From: Candidatus Kapaibacterium sp.
Lineage (GTDB): Bacteria; Bacteroidota; Ignavibacteria; Kapaibacteriales; UBA2268
Length of the DNA stretch: 5,410 nucleotides
NCBI GenBank assembly: GCA_030835065.1
Contig: JAUQWR010000448.1
Location: forward strand, 1-5,410
Direction: 5' to 3'
Part shown: positions 1 to 5,410 of the stretch, in pieces
Layout of the letters: every line of letters begins with the position of its first letter
Position numbering within the stretch: position 1 is the first letter of the stretch
The notes under the pieces: generated by a model
Seen by the model: the letters and a program-made list of their open reading frames with translations, nothing else
What the model was told of the DNA's origin: nothing
Database searches by the model: none
Made by a program: the position numbers and the translations under genes

Positions 1-1193
1 ATGTTTGTGATTATTTCGAAGGATTCTGCCCGGACGATCCAAATTATTATATGACTGCTGCCGATGTTTGGTATGAAACTGGTCTTACTGATTCATTGTA
101 TTTGGTATGTTATAACGAGACTTTTACTCCTATTAATATGATGGGCTTTAAGTTAGGCTCTGCAGTACAAAACAAAGTATTTTTGAACCAAGATGGAGAT
201 ACAGTTGCCTTTATCACTGCAGATATGACAACAACAAATTCAAGCGCTCATAACGCTGGAAATATTATGTTCCAAATCCATAATAATGGCAATCCAGAAG
301 TTCAATTGTATAATTACATGTGGTCATATAGATTTAACATCAAAAAATCCGGCAGAATAGATATGTGGGCTGGAATTCCAATACCAGAACAATATCCACT
401 CCCTGATGTAGGCATCAAATTTATTCAAGGCAATAACAGAATGCTTGTGGGCTCACCAGGAACAGCTGATAGCTTGGTCTGTGTTGGTTCATTTGTTAGT
501 AAAAATTCATGGAAGGATAAAAACGATAAAGAGCATGATAATGATTGGATTATCGGAAGTTATTCAACATTCAGTTCAAAAGGTCCTTCACGCGACGGAA
601 GAATGCTTCCCCATATTTCTGCTCCAGGTCAGACTATTTTCTCAGTAAAATCAAAAGATGCTCAAGAAGAATCTGAAGTTACTCTTGCTAATGGTTATTG
701 GGGCATGAATGGTACTAGTATGGCTACTCCTCACGTTACCGGAGCTATTGCTTTAATGCTTCAAGTCAATCCAAAATTAGGATATTCTGATATTATTAAA
801 GTTTTAAAGACTTCTGCTAAAACTGATAATTACACAGGTACTCAACCAAATAATACATACGGTTATGGTAAATTAAACGTTCAGGCTGCTATTAATTATT
901 TATTGACTGGTTCGGATGTGAAATATGTTGAAATCAACAACAGCAAAGTATATCCAATACCAGCAAAAGACAGAATTTTAATCGACATACCTGAACTAAC
1001 TGAAAACTCTACCATTAAGTTATTTGATAATGATGGAAGAGAAATTAGTAAATCTTACAAGTATAATTATATTATTTCGGGTGAAAATTCAAAAGTTGAA
1101 CTCGACTTAAACAATTTGAAATCAGGTGTATATAACGGTTATATCCAAAACGAAGACAAACAATATAAATTTAGATTTGTTGTAAGAGAATAA
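1..1193 (+). CDS. S8 (subtilisin-like) serine protease with C-terminal T9SS sorting domain, 5'-partial
   Basis: This is the C-terminal 396 residues of a secreted endopeptidase. The frame is open to the window edge (first full codon at base 3), so the ATG at 51 is internal, not the start. The catalytic Ser lies in GTSMATPHVTGA (Ser codon 717-719). Upstream are GSPGTADSLVCVGS (about 450-490) and the subtilase block FSSKGPSRDGRMLPHISAPG (about 575-630). Catalytic Asp and His must lie before the window. Residues about 30-130 resemble the beta-sandwich insert of Csp/Kp43-like subtilases; this is inferred from pattern, not aligned. From about base 948 (VYPIPAKD) to the end is a T9SS type A sorting domain (Por_Secre_tail type), which directs export through the outer membrane and then cleavage or anchoring. 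The usual PNP near its start reads PIP. A terminator follows directly, so this is the last gene of its transcript. Substrate is unknown. Confidence 0.93.
   Translation, partial: VCDYFEGFCPDDPNYYMTAADVWYETGLTDSLYLVCYNETFTPINMMGFKLGSAVQNKVFLNQDGDTVAFITADMTTTNSSAHNAGNIMFQIHNNGNPEVQLYNYMWSYRFNIKKSGRIDMWAGIPIPEQYPLPDVGIKFIQGNNRMLVGSPGTADSLVCVGSFVSKNSWKDKNDKEHDNDWIIGSYSTFSSKGPSRDGRMLPHISAPGQTIFSVKSKDAQEESEVTLANGYWGMNGTSMATPHVTGAIALMLQVNPKLGYSDIIKVLKTSAKTDNYTGTQPNNTYGYGKLNVQAAINYLLTGSDVKYVEINNSKVYPIPAKDRILIDIPELTENSTIKLFDNDGREISKSYKYNYIISGENSKVELDLNNLKSGVYNGYIQNEDKQYKFRFVVRE
1137..1193 (+). repeat. Copy 1 of a 57-bp near-identical gene end (copy 2 at 2737-2793)
   Basis: The last 18 codons plus stop of the protease gene recur exactly 1600 bases downstream with 53 of 57 bases identical. 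The differences are at 1138, 1143, 1153 and 1187. The match stops at the stop codon on one side and, in copy 2, at the insertion-sequence end on the other. The copies encode QNEDKQYKFRFVVRE and QNADKQYKFRFVVSE. Confidence 0.9.
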
Positions 1194-1199
1194 AATTAT

Positions 1200-1240
1200 T
1201 AATCCCTCTATAGTTTGACTGTAGAGGGATTTTATTTTAA
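1200..1240 (+). terminator. Intrinsic terminator after the S8 protease gene
   Basis: AATCCCTCTA (1201-1210) pairs perfectly with TAGAGGGATT (1222-1231) around an 11-base loop, followed by the T-rich tail TTATTTT. It starts seven bases after the protease stop codon. On the minus strand the stem is followed by a weaker A/T-rich tail, so it may also stop transcription from the convergent membrane-protein gene, which ends about 80 bases away. The remaining 1241-1322 is featureless AT-rich spacer. Confidence 0.88.
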
Positions 1241-1322
1241 AATAAGCAGTTTAAACTTAAGTATTTATATAATTTTTTCAAATATTTATTAAAAGATATA
1301 ATAAAGTATTACTTTCAATTAT

Positions 1323-1772
1323 CTAATCTGAATTTATAATATTGAAATAAGAATTTATTATTGATAGAATTAATATTAAACCAATATCAATAAAAACAAA
1401 AAGATAATATATCAATTTAAATAAATATGCTTTTTCAACAATTTCTTCCTCAGTTTCATTTAATTTCTCAGGATACTCTATTGTTATTTTTTGTTTGAAA
1501 TTTTCATCATCATATTTTATTGAGATATAAAAAGTGTAAGCACCCAAAAGAATTATAAATGCATAAATTAATTCATAATCTAAAGGTAATTCAGGAAAAT
1601 TAAAAATTTTAAAAATAATATGAAGGAAAAATAGAATAAAACCTGCAATTAAAAAGATAAAATAACTTGAATTCTTTTGAGAATATGTTATTTTTTGAGC
1701 TTCATCAAGTTTATTATCCTTCGCTATAATAGTATAGAATCTATACAAAAAATAAATACCGAGTTGATCCAT
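1323..1772 (-). CDS. Small three-helix membrane protein, function unknown
   Basis: I do not recognise a family. From ATG at 1772 the protein has 149 residues. Hydrophobic stretches at about 36-56 (FIFLIAGFILFFLHIIF), 67-85 (LIYAFIILLGAYTFYISI) and 119-143 (IYYLFVFIDIGLILILSII) would be three membrane helices. Between helices 2 and 3 is a charged segment with a glutamate-rich patch (ETEEEIVEKA, about 105-115). No signal peptide, cysteine pair or catalytic motif is visible. The ATG at 1772 is chosen because AAGGA lies five bases upstream and a promoter candidate ends at 1832, leaving a leader of normal length. The alternative is TTG at 1817 (164 residues), which would leave almost no leader; an in-frame stop lies just upstream of it. 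The gene stands alone, convergent with the protease gene, and its upstream side abuts the IS3 relic. Confidence 0.68.
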   Translation of the reverse strand: MDQLGIYFLYRFYTIIAKDNKLDEAQKITYSQKNSSYFIFLIAGFILFFLHIIFKIFNFPELPLDYELIYAFIILLGAYTFYISIKYDDENFKQKITIEYPEKLNETEEEIVEKAYLFKLIYYLFVFIDIGLILILSIINSYFNIINSD

Positions 1773-1831
1773 AACAATCCTTGGAAAATAAATTAAGTTA
1801 TTTAATAAATTAGTCAATTTTTAAATATTTT

Positions 1832-1859
1832 CAAAACTAATTTTATTAGAGTGTCCCAA
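1832..1859 (-). promoter_or_regulatory. Candidate Bacteroidota-type promoter for the membrane-protein gene
   Basis: Read on the minus strand, TAGTTTTG (1839-1832) matches the Bacteroidota -7 consensus TAnnTTTG exactly. A TTG (1859-1857) sits 17 bases upstream, where the -33 element is expected, though this spacing is at the short end. Transcription would start near 1826, about 55 bases before the ATG at 1772. The -33 TTG lies inside the terminal repeat of the IS3 relic. In DNA this AT-rich a chance match is possible. Confidence 0.35.
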
Positions 1860-1871
1860 AAATGATGTACA
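1852..1871 (+). repeat. Right terminal inverted repeat of the IS3 relic
   Basis: TGTCCCAAAAATGATGTACA on the plus strand marks the end downstream of the transposase C-terminus. It begins with the TG typical of IS3-family ends and matches the other end over TGT, CCCAA, AAT and the final ACA when one gap is allowed. Confidence 0.7.
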
Positions 1872-1887
1872 AAGAGTAAGAGATTTT

Positions 1888-2420
1888 TTATATTTTGAAT
1901 GATCCGGGTGAAAAATAATTCACTGTCGAATGCAATCGATGTCTGTTGTAAAATATTTTAATTTACTCAAAAATTCTCAATTCAACCTCTTTTCTTGTCT
2001 TGATTTTCATCCAATAGATTAATTCACTTTTGATTGTTTTAAAAATAATTCTGTTACAGAATTATCCCTAATATTTCCTTTTATTCTTATGTACTAAATA
2101 GCTCAAATTAGATTTAGATACTACTTAAACTTATCACTTACATATTGTGTCACTCGAACTGAATGGGAAATATGACCTTAAATATGTTATATCGCCAACC
2201 AATGCGGTATTTATTTTAAAATGAACTGCCTATTATATTTATTTTCTGGTACAAGTATGATGTGTCCAGAATCAGTGGTTAAATAATAGTTACTTTTTGT
2301 TACTGCTTTTAACACAATGCACATTAAGCTTACATACCAAATCTTAAAGTGTGATCTGATAAAAAAAACTTGATTTGGGGTTCTTTTCAAAATATATCGC
2401 CCCTTTATATAATATTTCAC
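1888..2420 (-). pseudogene. IS3-family transposase orfB (DDE integrase), remnant
   Basis: Blocks of the IS3 orfB protein survive in order. At about 2360-2275, FIRSHFKIWYVSLMCIVLK resembles the N-terminal helix-turn-helix region. At about 2280-2214, TTDSGHIILVPENKYNRQF matches the usual linker before the catalytic core. In a shifted frame at 2211-2176, NTALVGDITYLR carries the first catalytic Asp. At 2165-2124, HSVRVTQYVSDKFK corresponds to the family's HSDRGxQY block, with the second catalytic Asp now Val (GTT). At 2081-2037, KGNIRDNSVTELFLK carries the catalytic Glu. Shifted again, 2037-1888 reads ELIYW, an in-frame TAA, and FYNRHRLHSTVNYFSP, the conserved C-terminus. At least three frame changes, several stops and deletions in the N-terminal part and between the first and second Asp blocks make it dead. 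A 69-codon stretch (2211-2420) is open but is only a fragment of this gene. Confidence 0.87.
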
Positions 2421-2483
2421 AATCTTCCTTTAATCGCTTGATTTCTTGGTCAGCTTTCGTACGTATTCATCTCTATTTGTCAT
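2344..2483 (-). pseudogene. IS3-family orfA (helix-turn-helix/leucine-zipper protein), C-terminal remnant
   Basis: On the minus strand, 2460-2344 reads KADQEIKRLKEDCEILYKGA followed by IYFEKNPK, matching the EIKRLKEExEILKKAxxYFAK block that ends IS3-family orfA proteins (the oligomerisation coiled coil). MTNRDEYVR, beginning at 2483, sits in the neighbouring frame and fits the residues just before it, implying a one-base loss. Further upstream, towards 2600, the helix-turn-helix part is too eroded to place with confidence. In intact elements orfA and orfB are joined by ribosomal frameshifting, but here the relative frame has been disturbed by indels. Confidence 0.78.
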
Positions 2484-2716
2484 TTTTCCATTTCTGATAA
2501 ATGGATATTGCTATTTTTTTTAATAATGTTTTCCAGTAAAACAACTAATACTAACTAATGCCAAAGTTACTGACTACTTATGATGAATTTCGTCAGTCTT
2601 ATAAAACAGCTAGATTAAATTCATTTTAAATTCTTTACTTTAGCTTTTTCTTATTTCTGCAACCTTATTTTCCCTTTTAAATTTATAATTTTTACTTTTT
2701 TCTCACTTTTACTAAT

Positions 2717-2736
2717 TGTTCTAATTATTGGGTACA
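2717..2736 (-). repeat. Left terminal inverted repeat of the IS3 relic
   Basis: Read on the minus strand from 2736 this is TGTACCCAATAATTAGAACA, the imperfect partner of the repeat at 1852-1871. The homology between the T9SS gene end at 1137-1193 and its second copy begins at the next base, 2737, which independently supports 2736 as the last base of the element. Confidence 0.75.
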
Positions 2737-2793
2737 GTTTATTTCCAAAACGCAGACAAACAATATAAATTTAGATTTGTTGTAAGCGAATAA
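2737..2793 (+). pseudogene. 3' end of a lost T9SS-substrate gene (sorting-domain tail)
   Basis: Eighteen codons and a stop encode VYFQNADKQYKFRFVVSE, the final strand of a T9SS type A sorting domain. They are nearly identical to the end of the S8 protease encoded upstream. In-frame sequence further 5' belongs to the insertion sequence, with a stop at 2722, so nothing here can be translated as a gene. A terminator follows at 2817-2861, as expected for the true 3' end of a former gene. The missing body could have been another protease or any T9SS cargo, because the tail alone does not tell. Confidence 0.85.
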
Positions 2794-2816
2794 GTAACAA
2801 TTATAAATTTATACAT

Positions 2817-2861
2817 AATGCTTGATCAGCTAAATTCAAAATAGCGGATCAAGCATTTTTT
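2817..2861 (+). terminator. Intrinsic terminator of the lost T9SS-substrate gene
   Basis: TGCTTGATCAGCT (2819-2831) pairs with AGCGGATCAAGCA (2843-2855), 12 of 13 positions with one A/G mismatch, around an 11-base loop and followed by six T. The T run is on the plus-strand side, so it served the plus-strand gene remnant. It may also help stop the receptor transcript coming from the right, but the tail on that side is not T-rich. Its sequence is unlike the terminator at 1200-1240. The remaining 2862-2925 shows nothing. Confidence 0.85.
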
Positions 2862-2925
2862 AAAGAAATTTTCTATTTTGTATGTATTTGTAAAATCTGT
2901 TATTTAGTTGATTTTCATATTGAAA

Positions 2926-5109
2926 CTAATTAGAATAAGAAATACTCAAAGAAATATTTCTTGTTCTATACAAATTGCCAAGCATTTCAGTATAATAATA
3001 ATCTAATGCATTTCCAATATTAAGAGTAATCTTCATATTTGTTTTTGTTAAATTTTCAAGATTATAAATTAATCGGCAATCAACAATATGCATTGCTACT
3101 CTGGCATCATAATCCTTTACTACCATACCGATCTGATTATCTATATTCTTAACTTTGCTCTTATATCTATAATCTATTTGAAATTCAAAATCAGATATTG
3201 GTACAAAAACATTTGTGTACCAGATAAATTCAGATCTATAGTTTAATATTTTATCAGTACTTAAATCCTTCGGATTTAAATAAGTAAATGATGTTTCCAG
3301 TCCAAATAAATCAGGTATAAAAGTTTTAGCAGATAGCTCAGAACCAATAATTCTGGCTTTCATAAAATTTTTAAAAATAATATTGCCTTGAGAATTAAAT
3401 GTAGGCTCTATCAAGTCTCTATAATCACTTATAAATATAGAAGCATCAAAAATCAATGGAAAAGTTTCTTGGTTTGTATAATTTGCACCAATTTCTGCAG
3501 ACAAACTTTTTTCGGCTTTCAAATCCAAATTTTCTACTACTTTAAATCCCTGGAAAGTAATAGAAGAAAACCTTTCAGCTACTGAAGGAGCTCTAAATCC
3601 TGAGCCAATAGATGCTCTTAAATTCATATTTGGATTAAGTTTATATGATAGTCCAAATTTTGGAGACAATCTAGTATCAGAATCTAAATCTTCAGTTTGC
3701 TCTCGATCCAATCTTGCTCCAAGTGTATAGATTAAATCAGAATATTTATATTCTAATTGAGAATAGAATGAGTAAACTAATTGATTTCTATCGCCATAAA
3801 TTTCTGAATTTACTTTATTAAATAAAAAATTAAAACCAGAACTTAGTGCAAAACTCTCAAAAAAGTCAATATTGTATTGTAGTTCAGTATTAGAAGTCAT
3901 AGCCTGAGACTTGCGATAATCACTTGAATTTTTGTCGGCACTATTTTTCATAGCAGTATAAAAAGCACCGGATTTAAGCAAAACAAAACTACTTTCGTTT
4001 ATAATTCTTTTATAATTGGCAAAGAATGATAATTTATCAGACTGGAAATTAATAACACCATTATCAAAACCGCTCGGGAAAGTAGCGCTATCGAGTCCTT
4101 TCCAATACACCCAATCATTTTTTCTCTCAGTTGCTGCCGAAGCAGTAAGTGATAATTCATCTTTATCGCTTAAATCGAATATTAGCTTAGAGAAAACATT
4201 ATATCTCTTAGATTCATCGAGAAATCTATAGCCTTGGTCATCAAAATATGAAGCTGATAAAATCATTCCTGCAAATTTTGTTTTCTGGCTATATGAAGCA
4301 CTTACACCAGAACTGAACATAAGATTATCAGAATACTGCCATGCTTTATATCTAGATTTTGTATAAAATCCAGTAAATACGTTTGCATTAATTTTTGCTT
4401 CTTCGGTAGGATTTTTTGTAATTATATTTATCACTCCACCCATAGCACCAGCACCATACAATGCCGAACCTGAGCCTTTTACTATTTCAATACGTTCAAT
4501 TTCAAACATTGGCATTGCATCACTTTTTACGTCGCTATTATCGCCCGACATTATTGGAAAACCATCCATAAGAACTATTGCTCGCGATCCGACACCGAAA
4601 GAAAATCCAGAAGAACCTCGAATACTAATATTATCCTTATTAATTTCTACTCCTGGCACAAAGTCCAGAGCATCATCAAGTCTATTAGAATTTCTATCAT
4701 AAATACTTCTATTATCTATCACTGAAATTGAGATTGGAACTTCCTGAACTGCTTGCACTTTTTTGTTTGCGGTTACAACAACATCTCCAATGTGCAATGG
4801 CTGTTCTTTTAATTTAATTGTTAGATCATTCAAATTTTCTTTCAAAACAATTTTTGAATTATGAGAAGAATATCCAATCATTGAAACGCTTAATTCTTTT
4901 TCTCCACTACTCACAGATTTGATAAAAAATCTACCGTTTTTACTTGTTACAGCGCCTAATGAACTACCCACAATCCTTACAGTTGCTCCACTCAAAGGTT
5001 TGTTATCTGCCTGATCCACAACTACACCTGAAATACTATAAGTATCCTTTGCAGTCATACTTGAATATAGAAAAACCCAAAAAATCAGATTTATAATTAT
5101 TTGTTTCAT
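2926..5109 (-). CDS. TonB-dependent outer-membrane receptor
   Basis: This is an intact 727-residue gated outer-membrane transporter that would import a scarce ligand, such as an iron chelate, haem or a cobalamin-type vitamin, using TonB-ExbB-ExbD energy. Residues 1-20 form a signal peptide (likely cut after SSMTA). About 24-104 is a carboxypeptidase-regulatory-like beta-sandwich (ISGVVVDQADNKPLSGATV), common in Bacteroidota receptors. IGDVVVTA at about 107-114 is a TonB-box-like segment. The plug spans about 122-232, with IRGSSGFSFGVGSRAIVLMD, IERIEIVKGSGSALYGAGAM and GGVINIITK. The remainder is the 22-strand barrel type, including SPKFGLSYKLNPNMNLRASI and GSGFRAPSVAERF. The plug resembles siderophore/vitamin receptors rather than the longer SusC type, and no SusD gene is visible. 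The protein ends SLSISYSN, without the usual terminal aromatic residue. ATG at 5109 has AGG about seven bases upstream and lies seven bases after the preceding gene's stop. Substrate is not determined. Confidence 0.94.
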   Translation of the reverse strand: MKQIIINLIFWVFLYSSMTAKDTYSISGVVVDQADNKPLSGATVRIVGSSLGAVTSKNGRFFIKSVSSGEKELSVSMIGYSSHNSKIVLKENLNDLTIKLKEQPLHIGDVVVTANKKVQAVQEVPISISVIDNRSIYDRNSNRLDDALDFVPGVEINKDNISIRGSSGFSFGVGSRAIVLMDGFPIMSGDNSDVKSDAMPMFEIERIEIVKGSGSALYGAGAMGGVINIITKNPTEEAKINANVFTGFYTKSRYKAWQYSDNLMFSSGVSASYSQKTKFAGMILSASYFDDQGYRFLDESKRYNVFSKLIFDLSDKDELSLTASAATERKNDWVYWKGLDSATFPSGFDNGVINFQSDKLSFFANYKRIINESSFVLLKSGAFYTAMKNSADKNSSDYRKSQAMTSNTELQYNIDFFESFALSSGFNFLFNKVNSEIYGDRNQLVYSFYSQLEYKYSDLIYTLGARLDREQTEDLDSDTRLSPKFGLSYKLNPNMNLRASIGSGFRAPSVAERFSSITFQGFKVVENLDLKAEKSLSAEIGANYTNQETFPLIFDASIFISDYRDLIEPTFNSQGNIIFKNFMKARIIGSELSAKTFIPDLFGLETSFTYLNPKDLSTDKILNYRSEFIWYTNVFVPISDFEFQIDYRYKSKVKNIDNQIGMVVKDYDARVAMHIVDCRLIYNLENLTKTNMKITLNIGNALDYYYTEMLGNLYRTRNISLSISYSN

Positions 5110-5116
5110 ATACTAC

Positions 5117-5410
5117 CTAAAAGGGTTGTGGAGGAAGATTAATAAAATCAGCATTAATAGAAATATAATAAGTTTTTCCGGTCTCAATTTTAATTGGGCT
5201 TGGATTATTAGGATTATTATCCAAAGAATACACTCCAACTGCTTTCCAATCCAAGAGCCCGCCGAATTGCCATGCTACGGCAATATACTTAAATTCTAAA
5301 GGAGTTTGAGTAAATTCTATTGAAAAATTTGCAGTATCGACATTGAATGGCAATGATTCTTGAGTAAATATTGCATTGCCCGAAACTACTTCAGTAAGAA
5401 TGTCTTTAGG
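5117..5410 (-). CDS. Small probably exported protein upstream of the receptor, 5'-partial
   Basis: The last 97 residues of a protein are visible. The frame is open to the window edge, so the TTG at 5353 is internal. The sequence alternates hydrophobic and polar residues as in a beta-sandwich. It has an aromatic core (YIAVAWQFGGLLDWKAVGVY), then DNNPNNPSPIKIETGKTYYI, and ends in NADFINLPPQPF. This pattern recalls small regulatory-like beta-sandwich or lipoprotein sequences of Bacteroidota and Ignavibacteria, but I cannot name a family. The signal sequence, if any, lies outside the window. Its TAG stop is seven bases before the receptor ATG, so the two are probably co-transcribed and translationally close. 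A surface partner of the receptor is possible but is inference. Confidence 0.75.
   Translation of the reverse strand, partial: PKDILTEVVSGNAIFTQESLPFNVDTANFSIEFTQTPLEFKYIAVAWQFGGLLDWKAVGVYSLDNNPNNPSPIKIETGKTYYISINADFINLPPQPF

Larger units (their letters stand above)
1852..2736 (-). mobile_element. Decayed, internally deleted IS3-family insertion sequence
   Basis: The relic is 885 bp, shorter than intact IS3-family elements (usually about 1.2-1.5 kb). Its ends are imperfect inverted repeats beginning TGTCCCAAAAAT (plus strand from 1852) and TGTACCCAATAAT (minus strand from 2736), which align with one inserted base. Between them, on the minus strand and in order, are the orfA C-terminus, the orfB N-terminus, the first DDE block, the second DDE block and the orfB C-terminus, in shifting frames and with stops. 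This order and orientation fit an IS3 element with its left end at 2736. No 3-4 bp target duplication is visible (GAG before 1852, GTT after 2736). The subgroup cannot be fixed from what remains. The element cannot make transposase. Confidence 0.87.

Noticed and set aside
445..648. Plus-strand 67-codon frame
   Set aside because: It lies wholly inside the S8 protease coding region in another frame and shows no recognisable protein features.
2045..2065. Perfect 9-bp inverted repeat ATAATTCTG/CAGAATTAT as an operator or terminator
   Set aside because: It falls within the transposase block encoding DNSVTELF, has no gene to regulate and no T tail. It is likely coincidental in AT-rich DNA.
2211..2420. 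69-codon minus-strand open frame as a small gene
   Set aside because: Its residues match IS3 orfB blocks that continue in other frames on both sides, so it is a fragment of a dead transposase.
1848..2740. Target-site duplication flanking the IS3 relic
   Set aside because: Bases next to the two ends (AGAG before 1852, GTTT after 2736) do not match at 3 or 4 bp. This fits a later adjacent deletion but gives no direct duplication.
1818..2925. CRISPR array, tRNA, riboswitch or non-coding RNA in the long gene-poor stretch
   Set aside because: There are no regularly spaced repeats, no cloverleaf and no recognisable riboswitch core. The stretch is accounted for by the IS relic, the gene tail and its terminator.
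3388..4231. Two plus-strand frames (3388-3585 and 4016-4231)
   Set aside because: Both are antisense to the TonB-dependent receptor gene, which is intact and clearly coding.

Overview
The window is AT-rich DNA from a bacterium of the Bacteroidota/Ignavibacteria/Chlorobi group. Four things point there: a subtilase ending in a type IX secretion (T9SS) type A sorting domain, a TonB-dependent receptor with the N-terminal carboxypeptidase-regulatory-like domain typical of that group, a TAnnTTTG-type promoter candidate, and an IS3-family relic. Species or genus cannot be read from this sequence.

Layout. (1) Bases 1-1193, plus strand: the 3' part of a secreted S8 serine protease with a C-terminal T9SS sorting domain, followed by a clear intrinsic terminator (1200-1240). 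(2) Bases 1323-1772, minus strand: a small three-helix membrane protein of unknown function, probably starting at an ATG with AAGGA upstream. (3) Bases 1852-2736: a badly decayed, internally deleted IS3-family insertion sequence whose transposase ran on the minus strand. Both degenerate terminal inverted repeats, the tail of orfA and several blocks of orfB are still legible. (4) Bases 2737-2793, plus strand: the last 18 codons plus stop of another T9SS-substrate gene, 53/57 bases identical to the end of the protease gene, starting at the very base after the IS end and followed by its own terminator (2817-2861). The rest of that gene is missing. (5) Bases 2926-5109, minus strand: an intact TonB-dependent outer-membrane receptor. 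Seven bases upstream of it (5117-5410) is the C-terminal part of a small, probably exported protein. These two look like one transcription unit.

Reading together: two plus-strand genes for T9SS-exported, surface-attached or secreted proteins once lay here, and IS3 insertion followed by an adjacent deletion probably removed nearly all of the second. The minus-strand pair is a cell-envelope uptake module of unknown substrate. I did not find a new defence or mobile system. The notable content is the IS/T9SS-tail junction and what it implies about loss of a paralogue.
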